DNA of 64,000 nt, taken from positions 9,362,001-9,426,000 of the forward strand of contig CAMGYJ010000011.1 in assembly GCA_946122785.1 (NCBI GenBank), written 5' to 3'. Origin of the DNA: Linum tenue (Eukaryota > Streptophyta > Magnoliopsida > Malpighiales > Linaceae). Below the pieces are notes generated by a model. The model saw nothing but the letters and a program-made list of their open reading frames with translations. It was not told where the DNA came from and ran no database searches. The position numbers and the translations under genes are program-made. Below, piece after piece: positions 53,561-64,000 of this stretch. Each line of letters begins with the position of its first letter. Positions within the stretch are counted from its first letter, which is position 1.

Positions 53561-54315
53561 TGTTGGGGGTATTACTAAAGAGGCCCAAGAAGAGCCCATT
53601 CAGGTGAAGGTAGCCCAAGGCAATGGGCCAGGAGAAGAAGCCCAAAATTGTTGGGGGCATTACTAAAGGGGCCCAAGAAGAGCCCATTCAGGTGAAGGTA
53701 GCCCAAGACAATGGGCTAGGAGAAGAAGCCCGCAAAGCCAATTGCACTCCAGGCAGCATAGGCATGGAGACAAAGCACTAAGGGCCAAAGAGGTCCAGGC
53801 TGGCAAGTGGTCCCCCTCCTGTTGGCGCCTACTAGCCGTCAGAAGCATGACAAGGTGGTTGGGGCTTCTGACAGAAGTGAAGGTACAAAGTATTTAATGA
53901 GATGGTGACGTGGAGGAGATCCACCTCGAGCTCGGTGAGTATAAATAGGGGCAGTTGGTAGCATTTACACAGGTTGGACTCTCTCACTAAAACTTATAAT
54001 TTCATACTTCTCTCTCTATAATTGAAACTAACTTGAGCGTCAGAGGATTAATGGGCCTAGGCGCCCCCCCTCAGTGCGTGTGTGTAGGTCAGGCGCCTAA
54101 GGATTGACTAGCAGGACCAAGGAGCGGGCTTCAAGTGCGTGTGTATAGGTTAGGCGCTTAAGGATTGGCTAGCAGGACCAAGGCGCACCAAGGAGCGGGC
54201 TTCAAGGTGAGGCGCCTACAGAGCGTTAAGCAGGAATCGGGCGCTCAGAAGATCAGGCTCCAAGGTGAGGAGCCTAAGGTATGACCAGTAAGGCGGATGT
54301 GTTTGGGCACAAACA
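53561..54315. repeat. Solo LTR, probably Ty3/gypsy
   Basis: TGTTGGGGG... to ...GCACAAACA, 755 bp, flanked by the perfect 5-bp duplication taata (53556-53560 and 54316-54320). A TATA box (tataaatagggg, about 53940) and the phrase cttgagcgtcagagg point to a gypsy LTR in plus orientation. Two internal tandem duplications are present: period 89 at 53562-53739 and period 61 at 54074-54195. Confidence 0.85.
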
Positions 54316-54320
54316 TAATA

Positions 54321-55260
54321 TACTATAATTCTAATCTAATATATTTATGCAATATGCAAGGATATGTGATTAGGAGAGGTACCATAACCTTGACACACAA
54401 AAACAGCTTCCCAATGAACTGAAAAATTAGAAACAGAAAAAAAAACCATGCACTACACGAAAGATAATCCACGACTTGATATTAGGAAATAAACAGGAGC
54501 TCAGTGTTCAAAAGTTTTAAGACTTTGAGAGAGACAGTACGATTCAACCACCTAGAAACACATGGGGCAGTCTACAAAAAGTGAAAAAGACATAATCGAA
54601 TAGTTTCTTCTGAGATAAAGAAAGAAACACAATGGAAAGTCAAGCGATCCAATGGGCTGCAAATAATGCAAACAAAATTGGAGAATCGATACAAAGTTGA
54701 AGCCGAGTTGCACTTGCAGGTAATTTGTTAGGAATTTAGTTGTTAAACCCTTTAAAGAACTTTAATAAATGACTACATGAAATATTGATACAAAGAAGAA
54801 TCTATTGATTCTAACTCTCACCATATATAAAAGTAAACAAACCCGAATTTCACTTAAATATTGATACAAAGAAGAATCTGCTGATTCTAACTCTCACCAT
54901 ATATAGAAGTAAACAAACCCGAATTTCACTTAAATATGGTCACTAAATCCATTCTTATCTCTCCAATTATATTTATATGTATAATCTATCCCATTGAACA
55001 TTCACTTATCACATATATCGGATTTATGCTTTAAATTCATTTGCATGAACTCATGTGGAAACCTAACTATAGCCAAGCTTCGATGGAGAGTTAGTTAGTA
55101 GTCATCCATAATCAACAATAATGTAACTCTACGCAGATAGATGAGTTTACGAATAAATTACTAAGCAATCATCATAACTAAATTCATCAAAGTTAGCCTT
55201 AAATTAAGTTCAAACGTTTGATCTAATCAAACTAATAATAGCACATATATTATCTAACTG
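54321..55260. other. AT-rich spacer with a 76-bp tandem duplication
   Basis: 54781-54856 is repeated at 54857-54932 (aatattgatacaaagaagaa...). No gene or transposon end was recognised. Confidence 0.55.
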
Positions 55261-55261
55261 G

Positions 55262-55640
55262 TAATTTTAGGGGGTCGTTTGGAAGTTGCGATTGTTAAAT
55301 AGATGTATTGTTGAGAATGCATGTATAATAATTATCATTGCGCAATGGAAGGTCTTTTTACGTAATGAGTATTAACTTTGCGTTACGTAAAGTGCTAAGT
55401 CATTACGGAAGCTTTACGTAACACTTTCGATTTAACTGTTATGTAAGAAATAATTATCATTCCGTAACCTTTACGTAGTGAATGTGAATTTTACGTAACA
55501 ATTGTAAAATATCATTACGGAAGCCTTACATAATAGAAGGTCTCTTTACGTAATGAGTATTAACGTCGTGTTACGTAAAGAGCTAATTTATTACGAAAGC
55601 CTTACGTAACGCTTCTAATTCAATAAGAATTAAAAAAGAA
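55262..55640. repeat. Repeat with seven TTACGTAA palindromes
   Basis: TTACGTAA occurs at 55358, 55383, 55414, 55491, 55546, 55571 and 55602, plus near matches at 55471 and 55526. The first three and last three are two copies of one block 188 bp apart. The left start (agggggtcgtttggaagttg) looks like a MITE terminus, but the other end was not found. Confidence 0.6.
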
Positions 55641-58600
55641 AAGGTTCAACTAAATGTGGAAAAGGAAAGAAAAAACATAAAAAAGGGTAACTTGGGAATG
55701 TGGTGACCGGCAAACCATGTTGCACTTTATTTTTTATTTATTTCTTTAATTAATGTTTAAAACAAGTTTGGTCAATTTTAATGGTTTAGATCTATACAAG
55801 TTACCTAACTTAAAATTATATACAAATTACAGTAGGAGATCTCATTATTTTTATCAACACACCAAAACAATTTCCAGTTCCTCGGTAATCAGTTGGGCGC
55901 CAGTATCGAATATTGATTGAGAACATACCCTAGCAATTTTACCCATTAAGAACAATGCACCATAGCTATAACACGTAGGAATTAAAGCATATTCCCCACA
56001 TGACAATTCAATTCAGTCCGGCCCGGGGTAATTTGACAACCTGCTCTCTTCAACTCTACTATTTTTGGAATACAATTGAGGGGTATCTTTAACAAAGGCC
56101 GAAGATATGAGGAAATTGAGTCCTATGTTGAGCTAGCCGAAAGATGGTCCTGCCGACTACAAATCTGCACCAATAATAGAGTCATGGGATGTAGTAGTCA
56201 TTAATCAAGGAAGAATGAGGATTGAATAACAACAAATAACACACATCTGGCGAAATTTGGGGATTCTGGGTTACCGAGGTCCGGGTCCCGGGTCCGGTGA
56301 GGAAACTCAAAACGACACCCCACTTTCTGGTTCAGTAACGAAGCATAGATGGGCTCCGTTGGTTCTGCGGAAATCCCAACTCCTTGGGTGAGATGTGGGC
56401 AGGCCCATTTGTGGCTCAAATCGGTGGATAACAGAGCTCGTTGGTGTTAGGTTAATAGATGGGACGATGGCAACCACTAAAACGCAGCGGGCCATTAAAA
56501 TGTGAGGGTGCGAAATGACAAAATTGGGCTTCCGTGAAGCTCTCACAACGCAGCAATTTCAAAATGCAGCAAATCTGACTCATGAATCTCCATCATTAAT
56601 ACTAGCCTTTTCCCCGGCACGTTGGCCGGAGATTTTATTTTATAATTTATATTAATTAACTTATTTATATGTTTAAATTATTTTGGATCTTCTAATTATT
56701 TTGTGTTCTTGATTCATAAAAAAGTTTGTAGTATGTCTATATTGAAAATTTCCAATATTTAGCACACTCACTTGTGATGCTTCGGTTTTCTAATCATAAA
56801 TTATGCCACTGTCACATCCCATTTAGAACTTATTTCAACATTTGTCAACCAAAACACTAATATTCAGTGTACGCCAACATGAACCACACACACACACACA
56901 CATATCTATACAGTTCAAGCTAGCGTGCGCCAGGAGTACGCTATACTCTTGCGTTCACACTACCATACGACCATTGAGATTTACTATTTACACCCCGAAT
57001 TAACCGGATTTTTTTGGGGCATGATACTATACCCTAACCTGGTGAACTCCAATCCCTAATTCACTAACCTCTAATTTATGCACATACTTCGTCATACCTA
57101 TCTTCTATCGTATCTTGAGTAAAATCAAAAGTATAGTATACCTTGATATTATATATGTATTTATATTTGTGTGTGTATATATAGTAGACTCAAAATTATC
57201 CAGATACTCTATCAGACTTATCTTATCTCGCCTAATACTCATATTAAGAGTGCTGCTTGCCTATGCCCCACCCCTGTGATAGAGATCCTGCTTTTATCCC
57301 CATAACGTCAAACAACCATTGGAGGTTATGTTCTATTTTGCTATTTTTGGGCTTCTTTTCATTCTTCTTTGGCACCTATGGTTGTGATCAGAGGTATTTA
57401 GCCCCCGAAAGGGATTGAGATTTTAGGCCCTTTGGAAATCCAATACATATTCATGATCCTCGAGTTTGGATGAACTCTCAACCAATGTTGTAAAGATTAT
57501 GACTTTTTAGTGAGAAATTCTTAGTAAAGATACTTCAGTATTGGATCAATTTATTCATCCATATTGAAACTTGACACACCCCGTAGCCCTCATGATGATT
57601 AAATTCTCTAATCTCGACTCATTTCCATTTTGGATGTTAGTTTTTTTTATCAACACATTTAAATTTAGTATATTATACAATATGTATCAATTTAGTATAT
57701 TATACAATATTTCCATTTCGGATGTTAATTCTTGAAGTTTAGACTAAACCTCAACCTGTGGTCATTATTTATATGTTGGCTTAGAATCTCAATCTAAGAC
57801 ACTCACACACATTATCGATGATTTTGGTCTTAACATGATCGTTGAATGTGTAATTTTCAAAGATTTTATCACTTATATATTAATAATTGATAAAGAGTGT
57901 CTCCAATACACACATATTTCAATAATTGATAAGGAATCATGTGTCTCATCCTATGGTATGAAGTCAAAGTTGGTCCCTAATCATACTTAAGTCATTTTGA
58001 AAATTTTGATTTATAACCGTCGATGATAACTCCAATCAGAAATAAATTTTTTTAGCATATGACTTAGGACCTCAATAGAGCTTTTTCAATCAACATGATA
58101 TAAAGCAAATATTATTAATGTGAACATAGGACACATTACAAAATATTATTAATGCGATTCCTCTTCATTTGAGGAGTTTAAGGTAGAACATAATCTAAAT
58201 GAATAAGAAGTCTTTTTTAAATAAATAAATATACCTACTCGATCAAGATTATATTATGATATTTTGCTAATAATACTTGTTTTATTTTATAGACATATAC
58301 TTTACGAATAAGATTTGTTTCATTGTAACAAAATATAAAGTAATATAGTTTATTTTTTAAAGGTAATTGAGTGTCAAATGTTTATTTTCTATCTTTTCAT
58401 ATATATTTTGTTTATGTGTATGTTTGTTTAATTTGTTCATCAAAATGTACCTTATCTTTCAATTTTAGTAAAAATGAGTTGAAAATTTACTTCATAAGGT
58501 TGAATATGATATTTTTATTCAAACAAATGCGATATATGTCACTCTCTGTTTTATTATTTATATTTTGTTTACTTGATTAAAAAATAATTATTTATGTGTG

Positions 58601-58840
58601 TTTGGTTGAGTTTATCAACATGTAACTTATTATTAAAAAAGAATATATGGATAAATGAAAAACAATAATTGGATAAAAGAAATGGAAATATTAAAGAAGA
58701 GAGAGGTAGCTCCATAAATGCATTAATAATTAATTTTTTTGTTTGTAAAAAGGTTGTCCAACTTGGAAAATTGTGGATCATTCAAGTGCTTATGTGGCAA
58801 GAGGTTGCTTTTGAATTGTCGTAATATATAGTATAGGTAT
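55641..58840. other. AT-rich spacer without recognisable genes
   Basis: A somewhat GC-richer patch at about 56200-56550 has short minus-strand frames without known domains. A short CA repeat lies at 56886-56901. The block at about 56980-57120 (ggggcatgatactataccct, gtgaactccaatccctaatt) has a diverged relative at about 59870-59950. Confidence 0.45.
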
Positions 58841-58844
58841 GGTA

Positions 58845-58912
58845 TAGGTATAGATAGATAGATAGATAGATATAGATATAGATATAGATAGATATAGATA
58901 GATAGATATATA
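58845..58912. repeat. GATA/GATATA microsatellite
   Basis: Mixed runs of gata and gatata, about 68 bp. Confidence 0.9.
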
Positions 58913-60400
58913 AATGAGAATTTAGATTACTGTTACCTAGAGTTTTGCTAATCTACCTTACTGTCACCTATTATTGTCACCTACTAAGTAATGGGAACAA
59001 TCCATTAATGTTATTGAAAAACAATAATGCATTGTGATATAAGATGAATAATTGGAACTTTTCAAATAATTCGAATTATTAGGATTAACTGATCCTTGAC
59101 ATTATGTAAATTTCTTTGATGATCGAGGGGCCTTGTGTTCGAATTTCGACAACCCACATTCATTGAACACATGGTATCCATACATGTGCAAATTCATCAA
59201 TTTCGATTCTTCTAATTAAATATACAACTAATCCAATTCATTTAAACCCAAATCCCATTGGAGGGGTGGATTCACTTATTGGATTTATAGATTGGATTGT
59301 TGCCAACCTATAGTTTAATACCTGTAGTTTTATACTTTACAATATGATATCTAAAATTATTTTTAAGTAAAATATCATTGGAAAATTAGTTTTTGGCATC
59401 TACAATTTTTTATTATAGCATTTTAGTACTTAAACTTTTCAAAATTTACATATTGGTTCAATGTTGAGTTTACATGTCACTTGGGTCAATGATCCAATCC
59501 ACCATCCATCTAATCCATGGATACACCAATCCAATCAACCAATCCATGAATCTAATTCAGATTGCCATCTCTAGTACCAAGTGAAAAAAGATAATAATAT
59601 GAATATATGATATTCCTTCTACAATGTTTCCTCATCCTTTTTTTCGCTCACTCTTATTTTCTCATCTGGTTTTGCCTACACAACTATTGAGAAGCATGCT
59701 AGAATAATGCATGAAACTGTGACTTATAATTGTTTTTTGTCAAAAGAAGGAGCACCGTGGAAGACTCTAGCAATGGCATCACAAGGCTTATTTGTTATGT
59801 CTCTCTACCTTTAAATTATAACATAGGTTACGTAAGAAAATGATATCTACCTTTCGAATTAATCGAATTTCGGGGCATGATGTGTATTATATTCTAACTC
59901 TTGATGAGTGAACTCTAGGTCTTAATTATCTAAATCATAGACCCTAACCACTAAGATGAAGCATATAGTTTGTCAGGTGTATTTTGACAAATCATGACCG
60001 TCGATTATTGTCTCCATTCAATTGATCTTAGTGTACGAAAAGTATGATTTTAATTTTTAAGACTTGGAGTATAATACCATGTCCCAAACTCAGATCAATT
60101 CAACGTTTAAATATAATTTTCTCCTCAATATGTATCGTACCTTTAAGTTTACTCAAAGTACAATAAAACCATCCGTATATATAAACACTATTTAGATGAA
60201 GTAAGCGTTACTACAGTCTACCATGTAACAAAATTTAAATAAAATAACCTTAGCTGTCGAGGATGAACCGGACGCTGGGGAAGAAGAAAGCAACAATCAG
60301 AATGTGAATATAATCTTGGAAAACAATAACATTTGTAGTCTATTTATAACAACAATAAATCAATAATTATATATTTATCTTTCCGCATCCTTCATGTCTT
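58913..60400. other. AT-rich spacer
   Basis: No gene recognised. Contains the second copy of a dispersed repeat (about 59850-60090; see 56980). A stretch rich in ccaatccatc near 59490-59570 may be one end of a MITE. Confidence 0.4.
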
Positions 60401-60408
60401 CATGGACC

Positions 60409-60846
60409 TAGTGATGGTAATGGGGCGGGGCGGGGCGGGTACCTCAATTCCCATGCCCCGCCCCACGCTACTACGGGGCGGGGCGGGTCGACCCACTCTT
60501 ACATGTTATTCGATAAAATACAAGAAAATTTTACTTTTTACGATAAAACGAAGGGTAAAACACTTTAAAAATGAAAAAATAGTGATAATAGAATGGGTAA
60601 TTGAGTCTAACAAGTTGAAAGAGCGACTCTAACTAGTTGAAGAAAAGTCAAAATAGGAGAAATATGTATAGAAATTGTAAGAAATTGAGATAAAATGAGT
60701 CTAGAACGGGGCGGGGCGGGGCAGGGCGGGTCAGAAGTAGATACCCATGCCCCCGCACCCCACGCTACTGCGGGTCGGGTAATACCTGCCCCATCGCGAG
60801 TCAGGTCGGGTAATACCCGCGGGGCGGGTTGAAATTGCCATCACTA
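60409..60846. mobile_element. hAT-type MITE, very GC-rich ends
   Basis: The inverted ends are tagtgatggtaat (60409) and attgccatcacta (60846). The flanks catggacc (60401-60408) and catggatc (60847-60854) match at 7 of 8. The subterminal regions are built from ggggcggggc and cgggtcgggtaatac units; the middle is AT-rich. 438 bp, non-coding. Confidence 0.85.
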
Positions 60847-60854
60847 CATGGATC

Positions 60855-62470
60855 TGAAAAGGTCAATTCTTTTACTGCTCTATGTGGGATTATGGGCCAA
60901 TTAAAGCCCCCTCTGCTCTGTATAGTCCATAACCAATGCTTTTACAAAAATATCCCTCCGTGCTACGCGCAGGAGCCAGAAAAATTCAGATTGGTGGGGT
61001 TCTGGAGGAGAACCTTCATATAGTAATGGGTTAGATTAGATTAGATAGATAGATTAGATTAGATTAGATTAGATTAGATTAGATTAGATTAGGTTAGATG
61101 TAAATTAATAGAATTAATCAATAGCTGACATAAAAAAAAGAAAGAAATAATCACTAGAAATCGGTAAGTTCAGAGGGCGTTTATTTGTGACAAACATGCC
61201 GTAAGTTGGTATTTGTTTAGGGTTTCAACTTTTAGCTGATCCTTTGATTGAATGTTAAATAGTGGGCTAAAGTGGGCCTAAATAGATTAATTTTGGCCTG
61301 TTCAGTAAACTAGAAAATTCATAAACATATTTTGGTTGTCCAGCTAAGTATTTTGCGATTAAACCCTACATTCTCCCATCTTCCTTATCATTCACCTGTC
61401 TCCAACGTAAGAGAAAGCTAGGTTTTCGGCCGAACTTCATTACCGCCAACAATTATTTGGATGTCAGTTTAGAACATCAAAATAAACACACTCTAAGAAG
61501 CTCAAAACTGATTCGATTTCTCAATGTTAATTGCTACTCCGGAATGTTAAAATAAATTAGAACATCAAAATTACAGGCCATGAAGTAATTTCGATCATAT
61601 CTCTATCATACTAGGGAGGGAATTAATCGGAGAGAGCAGCAGAAGGTTTGTAGGCGCTGGAATTGAGATCGACTATTCCGGGCACAAGCTCCGGCAGTCG
61701 GCGGAGGGAAGGTCCGGTCGTGCTAGGGAAGAGATGTGGGAGATCGACCAACTGTTGAAAGGGGTAGACAAAGAAGAAGAAGACGAACGACGAGGGAAAT
61801 AGAATTGGTCTTCAAATGAGGTTGGGAGGGTAGCCTAAAATTTTAGGGGATTTGCGTTTTGGGGAGTGGGGTTTGGTCCAATGGTTGGAAAGCTAAAAGA
61901 AACCTTGATTCGTTAAAACCATCCAACCGGCCGAGATGTGTTAAATGGACTAAACCAAAAACAATTAAATGTTGTAAGAGGCTTTTGGTAATTTTATTTA
62001 TTAATAATGTCTCATATATCGCAGGAAATATTAGAACCGTCGAGATCTTGTGTACGGTGAAGATCACCCAAGATACGGCATACCGCGGATTTTACCCGGA
62101 CTATGATAGAAGCTACCACATATATATAAATATATATATAAAGAAAGAAAGAAAGAAAGAGAAAGAGGTGAAAAAGGTAATAAGAGGGGGTAAATAAAAG
62201 ATAGGGAGTGAGTGACCACAAAATGTAAAGTGGATGCTCTAAGGAAAGAGTTTTTTAGCACTCAAACCATTGAAACACCAATTGATTGTTGACCTCCTTT
62301 ACTACCATGCTTGAAATTTCAATAGCAGGATTGAACGAGGAAGTGAGCTTGAACGTAGTTCGTGACTGGTAGTGGTTTGGAAGAAGGGAAGTGTGGTTTT
62401 TGGCAGATGCTAGTGGCCGTTGATTGTAGGGAAGGTTCTAATCGATACCATAGAGCCTTGTGTTTTATAA
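60855..62470. other. Spacer with AGATT microsatellite
   Basis: An (agatt)n tract lies at 61030-61094. A GC-richer piece at about 61640-61800 has no recognisable domain. A (gaaa)n tract lies near 62142-62166. No gene supported. Confidence 0.45.
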
Positions 62471-62474
62471 TGAA

Positions 62475-63500
62475 GATGTAGAACCTCATGCTTTGCTTGC
62501 CACCACCCAAAAGGCTTTTTTCCCCATGTCCAAAACCCTTGCCAATCATCTGAACTCGTGTCTAAGACCTCCGGGCGAGCTAGTGATTATAAGCACCATG
62601 TGAGCTCTAGCACTTAGAGCTTACCGCCATGGCAAAGAGACGATAGGGCTGAGAGTTTATATGCACATTTTTTTTTGCATCAAATGGTCCTGACCCCACT
62701 GGTCAAGAGTGAGTGAATCTTCATTCATGTTTTGCATGTTCATATTTCATCCCGGTGAGGACCTAGTTCGCCTAGTCGTTTGTTCCTTGTACTTGATCTC
62801 TATGTAAGTTCGATTGTGGTTGAGGAGTAGTTTTGTAGAGTATCGTGTTGGTTTGTGAACAGGGTGAGTACAATACCTGGTAATCGGGTCGGGTTGGGTA
62901 ATTTCGGGTTAAAGTTTAAGGTTACGGGTTGGGTAATATTGGGTTGGCTTATTTCGGGTTAAATATTGACCCAACTCATTCGGTTTTGAGTCGGGTTATG
63001 GGTCATTTCGGGTTATGAGCGCTCTCAAAAACAGTATCAAACATATTTCATATTTTTTTAAAGAACACAAATCTTCACATATGCATGGCAATAGTTTACC
63101 CAACACATGTCAATTAACATATTTTCAAATCTTCCCATGTTAATGAAATACAATTGCAAAAATCGTCAAAAACAATCACAATATTAATACTACTACAAGA
63201 AACACATGATATTTTATTATCCTTAAACTCCAAATATGTCTTTCAAACCCCTGTGTTTTTTATGAGTTATTTTATCATTTTGGGAGTTACATATGAAATG
63301 GAAAGGGTCTAATAGATCGATCGCTAACCCACCTAACCCGACACAAAAAATCACGGGTTATCGGGATTAGGTCATTCTGATTTCGGGTCATAAAAAATTC
63401 TATTTTTCAGGAGGGTTCGGGTCGGGTCAACGGGTTGGGTCAGCGAGTCGGGTTGTAATTTGCCAGGTCTAGTCCATGTGTTGATGCCCGATGGCCATTG
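62475..63500 (+). mobile_element. Remnant of the element B family, split by a hAT-like MITE
   Basis: 62475-62850 matches the internal non-coding region of B (about 31940-32270), for example aaggcttttttccccatgtc, gtgtctaagacctcc and tcctgaccccactggtc. The match resumes at 63471 (ccatgtgttgatg, as at 32423). Between them lies a MITE (62875-63470) with ends acctggtaat and ttgccaggt and many cgggttgggt units. Its 8-bp flanks match poorly. Confidence 0.65.
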
Positions 63501-63540
63501 AGATTCGACCACTTTGAGCCCTTTGATATGTCCCCGAGTT

Positions 63541-64000
63541 ATCTTGTATATTTTATCAATAAATAAATAAATAAATAGATAGATAGATTCTAATACCACC
63601 AAATCCTCTCCATAACTGAAAAGATTTCATCCATCCCCATTACAAGTAGAGGTGCTCCCCTTGTTTAATTCTTCACAAACCACACGAATCAAAAATCAAG
63701 CTCTAGCACCATTTTTACAACCTCTGCCTACCATCAACAACTTCATAAGGTGAGCAATTCCTTCTCCCTATTCATGGCCGCCTCCTTTTATAATTTTTTT
63801 TGTTGTTGTTGTCCACATGGCCATTGATGGCCGCTGCTTTGAGCCCCATAGCCACCGGCCATTTTTTGTTTTGTACGTGCTCGCTCTTTTTTTTTTCCAC
63901 GTGTATATATATATATATATATGAATATGCATGCTCTGTTTATTGTTATGGCCACTGTCGATATCATGATTCTTATGTGTAGCCCAGACCTCTTTTATTC
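63541..64000. other. Right-edge spacer with simple repeats
   Basis: An (aaat/agat)n tract lies at 63558-63587 and a (ta)n tract at 63906-63922. No gene supported. Confidence 0.5.

Noticed and set aside
56201..56546. Two overlapping minus-strand frames in a GC-richer patch
   Set aside because: Short, overlapping in different frames, no known domain and no nearby exon-like sequence.
60409..60846. CpG island marking a gene promoter
   Set aside because: The GC-rich stretches are the subterminal parts of a MITE with inverted ends and a 7-of-8 target duplication; no gene follows.

Overview
This is plant nuclear DNA, probably from a eudicot. It consists almost entirely of transposable elements, many nested inside one another. 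The element families, the TC-rich and AT-rich spacers and a captured fragment of a plant nodulin-like transporter gene all point to a plant; I cannot name the species. I found no intact host gene, no rRNA or tRNA gene and no CRISPR array. Apart from the element ORFs in A and B, the coding sequence is decayed retrotransposon sequence.

Layout. 1-1843: 3' part of a Ty1/copia element (+) with its 3' LTR. 2491-10730: an L1-type LINE (-) flanked by a near-perfect target duplication, interrupted by element C (4795-9408, -), a non-autonomous LTR element with a tRNA-Asp-type primer site. 10740-11789: a MITE-like repeat split by a short LINE copy with a 14-bp duplication. 11790 onward: a Helitron 3' end (-), then a hAT element. 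14699-35005: one Ty1/copia element 'E' (-), split by three members of one Athila-related LTR family: solo LTR D (15232-16580), full element A (19929-27252, +) and full element B (27861-34133, +), each with its own 5-bp target duplication. 35546-40337: a complete but mutated copia element F (-). 42439-43683: a Pack-MULE with a 9-bp duplication carrying a nodulin-like gene fragment. 45512-50762: a Ty3/gypsy chromovirus G (-) with many stops. 51467-54315: a tail-only LINE insertion, a TIR element with a nested 1-kb hAT element, and a solo LTR. 54321-64000: AT-rich spacer with MITEs, microsatellites, an array of TTACGTAA palindromes and a remnant of the B family.

The most interesting material is the A/B/C/D family. 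A encodes gag plus protease but no reverse transcriptase; its ORF appears to run in frame into an integrase-like C-terminus. B and C encode a different, unrecognised protein of about 406 residues. All three share, in the same order after the ORF, a set of predicted RNA hairpins: AGGCAA loop, a long CTTGGAGCC stem, a hairpin with an A-rich loop, and a GGGA-loop hairpin beside the polypurine tract. In several of these the stem sequence differs between elements while pairing is kept. The polypurine tract is also duplicated internally. Their LTRs hold arrays of ACGGCCGT-type palindromes whose flanks differ from family to family. None of these elements encodes its own reverse transcriptase or complete integrase, so they presumably depend on an Athila-type helper, which is not in this window.
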